The translations under genes and the position numbers were made by a program. This document shows, piece by piece, positions 24,696-33,081 of a stretch of 42,222 nucleotides of DNA (its first letter is position 1; each line of letters opens with the position of its first letter). This stretch comes from Brevibacterium yomogidense (GTDB taxonomy: Bacteria > Actinomycetota > Actinomycetes > Actinomycetales > Brevibacteriaceae). Below the pieces are notes generated by a model, which saw only the letters and a program-made list of their open reading frames with translations, ran no database searches and was not told the origin of the DNA. The stretch is from contig NZ_FWFF01000006.1 of the NCBI RefSeq assembly GCF_900163715.1, positions 1 to 42,222 on the forward strand, written 5' to 3'.

Positions 24696-25820
24696 ATGAC
24701 GAACTTCCGCGTGCGCCGCTCCCTGGCCGACACTCCCGCCTATATCCCGGGTCGTCCTCCCGCCGCGGTGGAGGGGATGACCAGCTACAAGCTGTCGTCG
24801 AACGAGAGCCACCTCGGACCGCTGCCCGCGGTGGTCGACGCGATCACCGGGGCGGCCGACACCCCCGCCCTCTACCCGGACCCCGCGGGGACGGACCTCA
24901 CCGCAGCGCTGGCCCAGTTCCACGATGTGGGGACGGACCAGGTCGTGCTGTCGGCGGGATCGTCGGAGAGCCTCTCCGCGCTCGTCGGGATCACCCTGGA
25001 GCCCGGCGCGCGGGCGGTCTACCCGTGGCCGTCGTTCGAGATGTACCCGCAGCTCACCAGCTTCGCGGGCGCGGACCGCATCGCCGTGCCGCTCACCGCC
25101 GACGGCCGCCACGACCTGCCGGGCATGGCGGAGGCGATCACCGAGCACACCCGGCTGGTCCTCCTCTGCTCGCCCAACAACCCCACCGGCGCGGTGCTCG
25201 GCGACGCGGAGTTCGACACCTTCATGTCGCAGGTGCCCGAAGACCTCATCGTCGTCCTCGACGAGGCGTACGTGGAGTTCGCGGACGGCAGCGAGGCCGC
25301 CGCGCGCATCCGCACGCCGGAGGGCAACCTCGACGCACCGGTCGATGCGGAGCAGGCGCTCGCCACGTACTCGAACCTCGTGGTGCTGAGGACGTTCTCG
25401 AAGGCGCACGGACTGGCGGGGCTGCGGGTCGGCTATGCCGTCGCGCACCCCGCGATCATCCACGAGATGCGCAAATCGATCGCTCCGTTCAGCGTGGGCG
25501 CGGCGGGCCAGGCGGCGGGTCTCGTGTCGCTCGCCCTGCGCGACGAGGTGCTCGTGCGGGCGAAGGAGGTCGGCGCCGCGCGTGACGAGCTCGCCGCCCG
25601 GCTGCGCGAGATCGGCCTGGCCGTTCCCCCCAGCGGCGGGAACTTCGTGTGGGTGCCGCTGGGCCAGCACGATTCCGCTGCGTTCTCCGAGGTGTGCATG
25701 GCCCACGGCCTCGCCGTGCGCAATCTGGGCTCGGGCGTCCGGATCACCGTCGGTCCGCCGGAGGCGATGGAGAGGCTCGTGGCCGTCGCACAGGAGTTCA
25801 TGCAGGGTCGCGACGCATGA
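24696..25820 (+). CDS. Histidinol-phosphate / aromatic amino acid aminotransferase (HisC/Pat-like)
   Basis: 374 aa. PLP enzyme of the HisC group: KLSSNESHLGPLP at the N-terminus, LYPDPAGTDLTAALAQ, VVLSAGSSESLSALV, LCSPNNPTGAVL (PLP Asn), VVLDEAYVEFAD (Asp/Tyr), lysine motif LRTFSKAHGLAGLRVGY, and the C-terminal Arg in VRITVGPPEAMERL. No other histidine-biosynthesis genes are adjacent, and actinomycetes often have a second HisC-like enzyme (Pat) for aromatic amino acids, so Pat is at least as likely. The start is leaderless. The stop overlaps the next ORF by ATGA, forming a three-gene overlapping operon with the FAD oxidase and tgt. Confidence 0.9.
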   Translation: MTNFRVRRSLADTPAYIPGRPPAAVEGMTSYKLSSNESHLGPLPAVVDAITGAADTPALYPDPAGTDLTAALAQFHDVGTDQVVLSAGSSESLSALVGITLEPGARAVYPWPSFEMYPQLTSFAGADRIAVPLTADGRHDLPGMAEAITEHTRLVLLCSPNNPTGAVLGDAEFDTFMSQVPEDLIVVLDEAYVEFADGSEAAARIRTPEGNLDAPVDAEQALATYSNLVVLRTFSKAHGLAGLRVGYAVAHPAIIHEMRKSIAPFSVGAAGQAAGLVSLALRDEVLVRAKEVGAARDELAARLREIGLAVPPSGGNFVWVPLGQHDSAAFSEVCMAHGLAVRNLGSGVRITVGPPEAMERLVAVAQEFMQGRDA

Positions 25821-27301
25821 CGGCGGCGCACACCGGCGGCACGGATCCAGCTGTCCTCACCGAGCCCGCCGCCCTCGGTCTGACCGCGCCCGAGGTCCCG
25901 GTCGACCTCGCGCCCCTCGTCGAGGCTCTCAGCCCGGGCGCCGTCGTCGACGACCCGGATGTCATCGCAGCGCACTCGAAGGACCGCGCGGTGTTCGCGC
26001 CGATCGGCACCCCGCGGGTCCTCGTCCGCGCACGCAGCACCGGGGACGTGCAGGCCACCCTGCGCTTCGCGCATGAGCGCCGTGTGCCCGTCATCCCGCA
26101 GGGAGCGCTCACAGGACTGTCCGGCGGAGCGAACGGTGTCGATGGCGCCATCCTCCTGAATGTGGCCGGGATGGGCGGCATCCTCGACATCGACACGGTC
26201 GAGCAGACCGCGACGGTGGAGCCGGGTGTCCTCAACCGGACCCTCAAGGACGCGCTCGTCGAGCACGGACTGTCCTATCCGCCTGATCCGGGATCGGTCG
26301 ACATCTCCACGCTGGGCGGGAACGTCGCAACGAACGCGGGCGGTCTGTGCTGTGTGAAGTACGGCGTCACGAAGGACTACGTCCGCCGTCTGACGGTCGT
26401 CCTGGCCGACGGTTCGATCACGACGGTGGGGCGGCCCACGGCCAAGGGGGTGGCGGGGCTGGACCTCGCCGGCCTCTTCGTCGGGTCGGAGGGGACGCTG
26501 GGCGTCGTCGTCGAGATCGTCGTCGAACTGATCCCCGCGATCCCAGACCCCATCACGGGAGTGGCGCTCTTCGACGACATCCGCGACGCTGCGCGCACCA
26601 TCACGGAGTTCATGTCGTCCGGAGTGACGCCCTCGCTGCTGGAGATCCTCGACGGGCAGTCGATCGCGTGCATCAACGACTACGGCGACTTCGGTCTGCC
26701 GGAGGGCGCTGCGGCCATGCTGCTGGTCCAGGCGAACGGTGACGGATCGCTCGAGCGCGCGGCTGCGGACCTCGCGGTGTTCGAGCGGATCGCGGAATCC
26801 CAGGGAGCCACCGAGGTCACGATCTCCGACGACCCCGCCGACTCGGAGATGTTCATCGCCGCGCGCAGATCTGTGGGCCACGCGCTGGAGAAGTACGCGA
26901 TGGCGAACGGCGGGGGCGAGCTCGTCGACGACGTGTGCCTGCCGCGTGCGGCACTGGCGGAGTTCTTCACGCGGATACAGGGCATCGCGGAGGAGCACGA
27001 TGTGCTGATCGCCGTGGCCGGGCACGCCGGTGACGGGAACATGCACCCGAACGTGCTCTTCGACGCGCAGGATCCGCCGTCCGTCGCCCGTGCCTATGCC
27101 GCATTCGACGCGATCATGGCGACGGGCCTGGAGCTCGGCGGGACGATCACGGGAGAGCACGGTGTGGGAGTGCTGAAGAACAGGTGGCTGGCGAAGGAGC
27201 TCGATCCGGTCGCGCAGCGGCTCCACGTCGCGATCAAGAGGGAATTCGATCCGCGGGGCATCCTCAGCCCCGGCAAGATGCTGGGAGAGCTGGCGGGATG
27301 A
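25817..27301 (+). CDS. FAD-binding oxidoreductase, glycolate oxidase (GlcD) / D-lactate dehydrogenase type
   Basis: 494 aa, the usual GlcD size. A PCMH/VAO FAD-binding domain (about 45-225) shows PVIPQGALTGLSGGANG, SYPPDPGSVDISTLGGNVATNAGGLCCVKYGVTKDYV and FVGSEGTLGVV. A FAD-oxidase C-terminal domain carries VAGHAGDGNMHPNVLFD and the metal/substrate motif GGTITGEHGVGVLKNRWL. It oxidises a 2-hydroxy acid such as glycolate or D-lactate. GlcE/GlcF partners are absent here, suggesting a single-subunit enzyme. The start ATG overlaps the aminotransferase stop; its own stop overlaps the tgt start (both ATGA). Confidence 0.92.
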   Translation: MTAAHTGGTDPAVLTEPAALGLTAPEVPVDLAPLVEALSPGAVVDDPDVIAAHSKDRAVFAPIGTPRVLVRARSTGDVQATLRFAHERRVPVIPQGALTGLSGGANGVDGAILLNVAGMGGILDIDTVEQTATVEPGVLNRTLKDALVEHGLSYPPDPGSVDISTLGGNVATNAGGLCCVKYGVTKDYVRRLTVVLADGSITTVGRPTAKGVAGLDLAGLFVGSEGTLGVVVEIVVELIPAIPDPITGVALFDDIRDAARTITEFMSSGVTPSLLEILDGQSIACINDYGDFGLPEGAAAMLLVQANGDGSLERAAADLAVFERIAESQGATEVTISDDPADSEMFIAARRSVGHALEKYAMANGGGELVDDVCLPRAALAEFFTRIQGIAEEHDVLIAVAGHAGDGNMHPNVLFDAQDPPSVARAYAAFDAIMATGLELGGTITGEHGVGVLKNRWLAKELDPVAQRLHVAIKREFDPRGILSPGKMLGELAG

Positions 27302-28635
27302 CTGAGACGACGACCTCGGCGGCGGACGCTGCCCGAGCGAATGCCGGCGGAGCTCATGCTGCCGGTGCCCCGGCTGGCGGGGACGCTGCTGGTGGAGACA
27401 CCGCCGGCGGAGACACTGCTGCGGACCGCACGCAGTTCGGCTTCGACGTGGGGACGACCATGTCGTCCGGCGGCCGGACGGGGACGATCCGCACGCCGCA
27501 CGGCACCATCGCGACGCCCGCCTTCATCCCCGTCGGCACGAAGGCGACGGTCAAGGCGGTGAAGCCGGAGGACGTCGACGCGCTGGGTGCGGACGCGGTC
27601 CTGGCGAACGCCTACCACCTGTTCCTGCAGCCGGGCGCGGACATCGTCGACGAAGCAGGCGGGCTGGGCGCGTTCATGAACTGGCCCGGCCCCACCTACA
27701 CCGACTCCGGCGGCTTCCAGGTGATGAGCCTGGGCGTCGGCTCCAAGAAGGTGCTCACCACGGAGTTCGCGGGGAAGGACCGCTCCGACCTGCAGACCGT
27801 CGACAAGGAGCGCCGCATGGCGAACGTCGACGAGGACGGAGTCACCTTCCGCTCGCACCTCAACGGCGACATCCACCGGTTCACCCCGGAGGTGTCGATG
27901 CAGGTCCAGCACCAGCTGGGCGCGGACATCATCTTCGCGTTCGACGAACTGACAATGCTCACGAACACGCGGGCGTACCAGGAGGAGTCCCTCGAGCGGA
28001 CCCGCCGCTGGGCGGAGCGCTGCGTGACGGAGCACGTCCGGCTCACCCAGGAGCGTACGCACAGGCCCTACCAGGCGCTGTTCGGCGTGCTCCAGGGCGC
28101 ACAGTACGAGGACCTGCGGCGGACGGCCGCCCGCGACCTCGGAGCGATGGACTTCGACGGGTTCGGGATCGGCGGTGCGCTGGAGAAGGAGAACCTGGGC
28201 ACCATCGTCGGCTGGGTGTGCGAGGAGCTGCCGGAGGAGAAGCCGCGGCACCTGCTGGGCATCGGCGAGCCGGATGACCTGTTCGCAGCGATCCGTCGGG
28301 GCGCCGACACGTTCGACTGCGTCTCCCCGTCGCGGGTCGCGCGGAATGCCGCCGTGTACTCCCGGGACGGCCGCTACAACATCTCCGGCAGCCGCTACAA
28401 GAGGGACTGGCAGCCGATCGACCCCGAGTGCTCCTGCTACACGTGCGCCCACCATTCGCGGGCGTACCTGCACCACCTGTGGAAGGCGAAGGAGATGCTG
28501 TTCTCCACCCTCTGCACGATCCACAACGAGCACTTCATCGTGCAGCTCGTCGCAGAGATCAGAGGGGCGATCGAGGACGGGCGCTATGACGAGCTCGAGG
28601 CGGAGGTCATGGGGCGCTACTACGCGAAGAGGTGA
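27298..28635 (+). CDS. tgt: tRNA-guanine(34) transglycosylase
   Basis: 445 aa. It exchanges G34 of GUN-anticodon tRNAs for preQ1 or queuine. Active-site blocks: VLANAYHLFLQPG, TDSGGFQVMSLG (general acid/base Asp), and FAFDELTML (nucleophile Asp). The zinc site is CSCYTC with a distal His in TLCTIHNEHF. The substrate-pocket loop reads GIGGALEKENLG near residue 291 instead of the enterobacterial GGLAVGE, which may alter the base recognised. The N-terminal 45 residues are low-complexity (AGGDTAGGDTA repeats), not part of the family. It is third in an overlapping operon. A 14-bp duplication contains its stop codon. A queuosine-precursor transporter lies 1 kb downstream. Confidence 0.95.
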   Translation: MTETTTSAADAARANAGGAHAAGAPAGGDAAGGDTAGGDTAADRTQFGFDVGTTMSSGGRTGTIRTPHGTIATPAFIPVGTKATVKAVKPEDVDALGADAVLANAYHLFLQPGADIVDEAGGLGAFMNWPGPTYTDSGGFQVMSLGVGSKKVLTTEFAGKDRSDLQTVDKERRMANVDEDGVTFRSHLNGDIHRFTPEVSMQVQHQLGADIIFAFDELTMLTNTRAYQEESLERTRRWAERCVTEHVRLTQERTHRPYQALFGVLQGAQYEDLRRTAARDLGAMDFDGFGIGGALEKENLGTIVGWVCEELPEEKPRHLLGIGEPDDLFAAIRRGADTFDCVSPSRVARNAAVYSRDGRYNISGSRYKRDWQPIDPECSCYTCAHHSRAYLHHLWKAKEMLFSTLCTIHNEHFIVQLVAEIRGAIEDGRYDELEAEVMGRYYAKR

Positions 28636-28651
28636 CCGCGAAGAGGTGACA
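28624..28651. repeat. 14-bp duplication of the tgt 3' end including the stop codon
   Basis: GCGAAGAGGTGACC (28624-28637, containing TGA 28633-28635) is followed immediately by a copy differing only in the last base (28638-28651). Confidence 0.9.
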
Positions 28652-28670
28652 CTGAGCGCCGGCTACCTGG

Positions 28671-28682
28671 TTGAATGGCGTC
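28671..28682 (+). promoter_or_regulatory. -10 box of the leaderless amphi-Trp mRNA
   Basis: TTGAAT (28671-28676), GGCGTC, ATG at 28683. Confidence 0.55.
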
Positions 28683-28910
28683 ATGAGCGATGAACTCTTC
28701 GAGCACGAGACCGAGTCCACGATGACGCGCGAGCAGGCGGCCGCGAAGCTGCGAGAGCTCGCGGACTCGCTGGAGCGCCAGAACGACGTGCGAGTCGTCC
28801 AGACCGGACGCGACGTGACGGTCCGGGTCGCGGACACCGTCGAGTACGAACTGGAGGTCGAGGTGGAGCCCGGCGGGAAGTCCGAGATCGAGGTCTCCAT
28901 CAGCTGGTGA
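28683..28910 (+). CDS. Amphi-Trp domain-containing small protein
   Basis: 75 aa. It matches the short amphi-Trp family: an N-terminal LFEHETESTMTREQAAAKLRELADSLER segment, amphipathic strands VTVRVADTVEYELEVEVE, and a terminal Trp in EVSISW. The function of the family is unknown. The start MSDELFEH is chosen because TTGAAT lies 6 nt upstream and family members begin here; an in-frame ATG four codons earlier would overlap the -10 box. Confidence 0.8.
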   Translation: MSDELFEHETESTMTREQAAAKLRELADSLERQNDVRVVQTGRDVTVRVADTVEYELEVEVEPGGKSEIEVSISW

Positions 28911-29035
28911 GAACACCACCGGTGACCTGGGGCCGAAACACCGTCTGAGTGTCCGAGACACCGGTGCAGGGCGCGGCGTCTCGAGCACGCGACCGGCGTC
29001 TCGGCAATTGGTGCACGTCGACGTGAGAGGACGAG

Positions 29036-29449
29036 ATGGACGACATGCAGGACGACGACACCGCGGGCGACGACGGCCGGACCGTCGGCGAGGGCGAGGA
29101 CGGCAGCGCGACGACGCTCGACGTGCTGGCGCTCGCCGCGCCGCCGCAGCCCGGTCACCCGCGCGGACGCCCCGCCGTGAAGCGCCTGCTGCAGGGCGAC
29201 GGGGCGAACCTCATCGCCTTCACCTTCGCGCCGGGGCAGTCGTTCCCGGACCACTCCGTCGCGCACCCGATCACCGTGCAGTGCCTGTCGGGGGAGCTCA
29301 CGTTCGGGTGCGGGGGCGAGACGATCCGCCTCACCCCCGGCACCGTCGTGCACTGCCGGGAGCGAGTGCTGCACCGAGTCGACTGCTCCGATGACGCGCC
29401 GGATGCGAACGTCCTCCTGCTGACGATGCTCACCGGCGAGCGCCACTGA
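29036..29449 (+). CDS. Cupin-domain protein
   Basis: 137 aa. The N-terminal 45 residues are acidic and disordered. They are followed by one small RmlC-like cupin: FAPGQSFPDHSVAHPITVQCLSGELTFGCGG, then IRLTPGTVVHCRERVLHRVDC. Histidines in DHSVAH and in the HCRERVLH segment occupy metal-binding cupin positions. The final LTMLTGERH is typical of LpqB/YhhW-unrelated, single-domain cupins of unknown role. AGAGGA precedes the ATG. It is convergent with the transporter gene across a 15-bp repeat array. Confidence 0.8.
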   Translation: MDDMQDDDTAGDDGRTVGEGEDGSATTLDVLALAAPPQPGHPRGRPAVKRLLQGDGANLIAFTFAPGQSFPDHSVAHPITVQCLSGELTFGCGGETIRLTPGTVVHCRERVLHRVDCSDDAPDANVLLLTMLTGERH

Positions 29450-29489
29450 GGCTCAGGACACTGAGGCCCAGGACACCGAGGCTCAGGAC
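29447..29489. repeat. 15-bp in-frame array after the cupin stop, shared with the convergent transporter
   Basis: After the TGA at 29447-29449, units GGCTCAGGACACTGA (29450-29464), GGCCCAGGACACCGA (29465-29479) and GGCTCAGGAC... follow in the same frame. The first unit ends in another in-frame TGA. The array fills the spacer to the minus-strand stop at 29491. Confidence 0.88.
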
Positions 29490-29490
29490 C

Positions 29491-30375
29491 TCATTCTGCT
29501 CCGCCGGGCGCATAGGTCGACTCACGCTTCTTGACCGCCTGGATCACGCGGTAGGTCACCGGCATGAAGAGCACTTCGACGGCGACCTTGTAGAGGAAGC
29601 CGACGATGATGTAGTTCACGAAGTCCCACCCCGGGATGACACCGGCGAACGCTACGACGCAGAAGATGAGCGTGTCCGCGAACTCTCCCACGCCGGTGGA
29701 CGTGAGGAGCCGTATCCAGAGGTGCTTCTCGCCCATGCGCCGCTTCACCTTGACCAGGATGTACGCGTTCAGCAGCTGTCCGACGAGATAGCCGCACAGA
29801 GACGCGAGCGCGATGCGCGGGTAGAAGCCCAGGACCGCTTCGAACGCGGACTGGTTCTCGTAACCGGGGCCCGGGGGCGCGATCTGGACCACGAAGAAGA
29901 CGAGGACCGCCAGGGCCTGCATCGCGAAGCCCATGAGGACTGCCCGCTTCGCAGCCTTGAAGCCGTAGACCTCGCTGATGACGTCGCCCAGGATATAGGC
30001 CAGCGGGAAGAGGAACGCTCCGCCGTCCGTCACGAACGGGCCGATCTCGATGACCTTCGTCGCAGAGATGTTGGAGATGAGGAAGACGCAGCACATGAGC
30101 GCGAAGATGTACGCGTAGAAGCGGCCTCGCGTGCTCGCGAACGCGGTGAGGCCCGCAGCGTCGTCGTGGCGTGCCGCGTGGGTATGGCCCGCAGAGTCGG
30201 TGCGGTCTGCAGCGTCGTTGTGGGGTGATGATGCGTGGGTCGGATGCTGCTCTGGGTTCTCCGCCGGACCGGACTGTCGGGGTGCGGCTCCTGCGCCGTT
30301 CACTCCCGTGTCCCGATCCGGCTGCCCAGATGCGGGTGCGTCCGCGCCCCGGGGGGCGTCACGTCTGTTCGACAT
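29491..30375 (-). CDS. Queuosine precursor transporter (QPTR/YhhQ, VUT family)
   Basis: 294 aa. About 85 N-terminal residues are hydrophilic and His/Asp/Ser-rich. A polytopic VUT-family membrane domain follows with RFYAYIFALMCCVFLISNISATKVIEIG-like TM1, FLFPLAYILGDVISEVYGFKAAKRAV, LASLCGYLVGQLLNAYILVKVKRRM, TGVGEFADTLIFCVVAF and KVAVEVLFMPVTYRVI. These are the characteristic YhhQ motifs. The substrate is a queuosine precursor (preQ0, preQ1 or queuine). GGAG precedes the ATG at 30375. That start lies inside the last 17 nt of the M3-YbaK gene, so the two are translationally coupled. Confidence 0.92.
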   Translation of the reverse strand: MSNRRDAPRGADAPASGQPDRDTGVNGAGAAPRQSGPAENPEQHPTHASSPHNDAADRTDSAGHTHAARHDDAAGLTAFASTRGRFYAYIFALMCCVFLISNISATKVIEIGPFVTDGGAFLFPLAYILGDVISEVYGFKAAKRAVLMGFAMQALAVLVFFVVQIAPPGPGYENQSAFEAVLGFYPRIALASLCGYLVGQLLNAYILVKVKRRMGEKHLWIRLLTSTGVGEFADTLIFCVVAFAGVIPGWDFVNYIIVGFLYKVAVEVLFMPVTYRVIQAVKKRESTYAPGGAE

Positions 30376-33007
30376 CGATCTCCTGTCCACCCGTCAGGTC
30401 GACGAGTTCCGAATAGGTGAGTGGCAACATCGCCTCGATGGTGCCGCCGCCGGCCCACAGCTTCTCGTGCATCCGCAGATCGCGGTCGATGAAGGTGCGC
30501 AGGGGTCTGGGGTGTCCTGCGGGAGCGACGCCGCCGACGACCTGGCCGGTCGCGGCGAGCACCTGCTCGGGCTTGGCGCGCTTGAGCCGCCGGGCGCCGA
30601 TCGCCGCCGCGGTGAACGTCGTGTCGACGCGGTGCGCCCCGGAGGTCATGATGAGGACGGGCTCGTCCTGGACAGGGAGCTCCGGAGCGGACTCGGAGGC
30701 GGGATCATCCGCTGCTGCGTCCGTCCTGCCGTCGTCCGCGGCGGTCCCGTCGCCGGACGAGGCATCATCCTCCACCTCGAACTCCGCGATGAAGACGAGC
30801 GAGTTCGCGATGGCCCCGAGCTCCACCCCGTGGTGCTCTGCCGCGGCTGCGGCGGTGGGGAGCGGCTCCGCGTGCGTGATGACCTTCGTGTCGATGCCCG
30901 CCGCGCGCAGATCGCGCTCGAGCTTCGCATGCGTCGGGTGTGCGGGCCCCGCGGGGCGCAGCGGAGCCAGGCCGCGGCGACGCAGCAGCGGCTCGACGGC
31001 CACGTCCTCGTCCAGGAACCTCCGCAGAGCACTCAGCGGGTCGACGGAGAACCCGAGAGACAGGACCTCCGACCGGTAGCGTGCGCCGAGCTCCGGATCG
31101 AGCCCGCCGTGGTCCTCGAACATCTCGGACACCGCAGCCGCGTACTGCTCCGACCAGAGGTAGGAGTAGTAGCCGGCCGCATAGCCGCCCGTGAAGGTGT
31201 GGGCGAAGTACGTGGACCGGTACCGCGGCGGCACGACGGGGTCGAAGCCCGCGGCGGAGAGGACCTCGGATTCGAAGGTGAGGACGTCCTCGATCGCCTC
31301 GCCGTCCTCGAGCGAGTGCCAGCCCAGGTCGAGCATCGCCGCGGCGAGGTATTCGAGCGTGGAAAGGCCCTGGCCGAACCCCTGGGCGTCGAGCAGCGTC
31401 TCCACGAGGCTCTGCGGGATCCGCTCGTCGGTCTCCCAGTGGAGTGCGTACGCGGGCAGGACCTGTGGGTGGAGCGCCCACATCTCGAACTGCTGCGAGG
31501 GGAACTCGACGTAGTCCCGCGGCACGGAGGTCCCAGCCTGCGACGGGTGCACGGAGTCGGCGAAGAGCCCGTGGAGCACGTGCCCGAACTCGTGGAAGAG
31601 CGTGACAGTCTCGTCGACGGTCAGCAGCGCCGGGCGACCCGGCGGCGGCTTCGGCACGTTGAGGCTGAGCGTGGTGACGGGGTGCAGCCCGGTGAGCCGC
31701 GAGCCGGGGACGAGCTCGTCCATCCATGCTCCGCCCTCCTTGCCCGCGCGGGCATACGGATCGACGAGGACGAATCCCAGGTGGCGTGTTCCGTCGAGTG
31801 CTTCGTACACCCGGACGTCCTCGTGCCAGCCCGACAGGTCCGGCCGCGAGGTGAAGGCGAGGCCGAAGAGGGTCCCCGCCGTCGCGAAGACGCCGTCGAT
31901 GAGCACCCGCTCGAACTCGAAGTAGGCCGAGGCCTGCGCGGCGTCCAGCTCGAACGCCTCGGCGCGGTAGCGCTCCCACAGGTGGGTGACATCCGCGCGC
32001 TGCAGCGGCTGCGCTTCATCCATCCCGAAGTATTCGCGGACCCTCCGCGATTCGCGGGCGAACTGCTTGAGCGCGGGGCCGATGAGCGACCGCAGCAGCC
32101 CGCCCGTGGACTCGACGTCCGGGGCGACCTGGTCATCGACGGCGTACTGGGCGTAGCTGTGGAAGCCCAGGTGTCCTGCCAGCGCGGCCCGCAGCGCGGT
32201 GAGGTCGGTGATCATCTCGCGCGTGTCCCCGGGACCGCCCGACGATCCCCGACCCAGCGACAGGTCGAGCAGGCGGGCACGGGTCGCGGGGTCCGTCAGC
32301 TCCGCCAGCGCGTCCTGCTGCGTGGTGTTCGTGAGCGGCAGTCGGAGGCCCGTGACACTGTTGTCCCGGGCATCGTCGCGGGCTGCCTGGAGTGCGTCCT
32401 CGCTCAGGCCCGCCAGCGCGGCCTCGTCGTCGACGACGAGCGCGCGCGAGGTCGCCTCACGGAGGAGGACCTGGCCGAACTCCGTCTCGATCCGGTCGAT
32501 CTCCGTCGCGATGGCGGACACGCGCTGCCGGTCGTCTGCCGGGAGGCGCACCCCGGCGCGGACGAAGTCGCTCACCATGAACTCGTGGAGTCGGCGATCC
32601 TCCGGGATGAGGTCCGAGGTGGGCACCGCCTGCAGGCGCTCGAAGAGCTCTGTGTCGAGCTCGATGCCCAGGCGCAGGGAGGTGAGCTGGGCCCACACCC
32701 CGGCCGCGGCCTCGGCGACGGCATCGGTCTGGACGTTCGATTCGTACACCCGCACCAGCGCGCTCAGCGCGTCCGCGGGCTGCAACGCCCGCTCCAGTGC
32801 CAGGGTGACGGTCTGGAAGGAGGCCTCCTCGGACGAGGCCAGGATGTCCGCCACCGCGTCCTGCGCGAAGCCCACCGCCAGCGTCGCCGCCTCCGTGAGG
32901 TGGGACGGGGTGATGCCCGCGAAGTCGGGCAGCGCGAGGTCAGGGGTGCTGCTCACGAACTCCCACGCCGGGTTCGGCGCGGAGGGGACTGTCGGGGGCT
33001 GGGTCAC
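30359..33007 (-). CDS. M3-family (peptidyl-dipeptidase Dcp-like) metallopeptidase fused to a C-terminal YbaK-type aminoacyl-tRNA deacylase domain
   Basis: 882 aa. Residues 1-675 are a complete M3 zinc peptidase of the Dcp/oligopeptidase A type: SGWHEDVRVYEALDG, zinc motif HEFGH at 472-476, the third ligand region YVEFPSQQFEMWALHP, SLEYLAAAMLDLGWH-like and FTGGYAAGYYSYLWSE, ending in the usual LRRFLDEDVAVEPLLRRRGL. Without a stop, residues about 690-880 form a YbaK/ProX-like domain: HAKLERDLRAAGIDTKVITHAEPLPTA-type N-terminus, GAIANSLVF, MTSGAHRVD, ATGQVVGGVAPAGHP and TFIDRDL. An acidic about 35-residue insert lies within it. M3 enzymes normally end near residue 680 and YbaK is about 160-aa free-standing. 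The GTG start has AGGAGAA upstream; a longer ATG start has none. Confidence 0.9.
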   Translation of the reverse strand: MTQPPTVPSAPNPAWEFVSSTPDLALPDFAGITPSHLTEAATLAVGFAQDAVADILASSEEASFQTVTLALERALQPADALSALVRVYESNVQTDAVAEAAAGVWAQLTSLRLGIELDTELFERLQAVPTSDLIPEDRRLHEFMVSDFVRAGVRLPADDRQRVSAIATEIDRIETEFGQVLLREATSRALVVDDEAALAGLSEDALQAARDDARDNSVTGLRLPLTNTTQQDALAELTDPATRARLLDLSLGRGSSGGPGDTREMITDLTALRAALAGHLGFHSYAQYAVDDQVAPDVESTGGLLRSLIGPALKQFARESRRVREYFGMDEAQPLQRADVTHLWERYRAEAFELDAAQASAYFEFERVLIDGVFATAGTLFGLAFTSRPDLSGWHEDVRVYEALDGTRHLGFVLVDPYARAGKEGGAWMDELVPGSRLTGLHPVTTLSLNVPKPPPGRPALLTVDETVTLFHEFGHVLHGLFADSVHPSQAGTSVPRDYVEFPSQQFEMWALHPQVLPAYALHWETDERIPQSLVETLLDAQGFGQGLSTLEYLAAAMLDLGWHSLEDGEAIEDVLTFESEVLSAAGFDPVVPPRYRSTYFAHTFTGGYAAGYYSYLWSEQYAAAVSEMFEDHGGLDPELGARYRSEVLSLGFSVDPLSALRRFLDEDVAVEPLLRRRGLAPLRPAGPAHPTHAKLERDLRAAGIDTKVITHAEPLPTAAAAAEHHGVELGAIANSLVFIAEFEVEDDASSGDGTAADDGRTDAAADDPASESAPELPVQDEPVLIMTSGAHRVDTTFTAAAIGARRLKRAKPEQVLAATGQVVGGVAPAGHPRPLRTFIDRDLRMHEKLWAGGGTIEAMLPLTYSELVDLTGGQEIDVEQT

Positions 33008-33069
33008 TGGTTCTCCTGTGTCGACGACGGCTGCACCCACCCCGTCGTCCGACAGTGCGGACGCCGGTC

Positions 33070-33081
33070 TAGGCTTGGCGC
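33070..33081 (+). promoter_or_regulatory. -10 box of the leaderless MFS mRNA
   Basis: TAGGCT (33070-33075), 6 nt, GTG at 33082. Confidence 0.55.
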
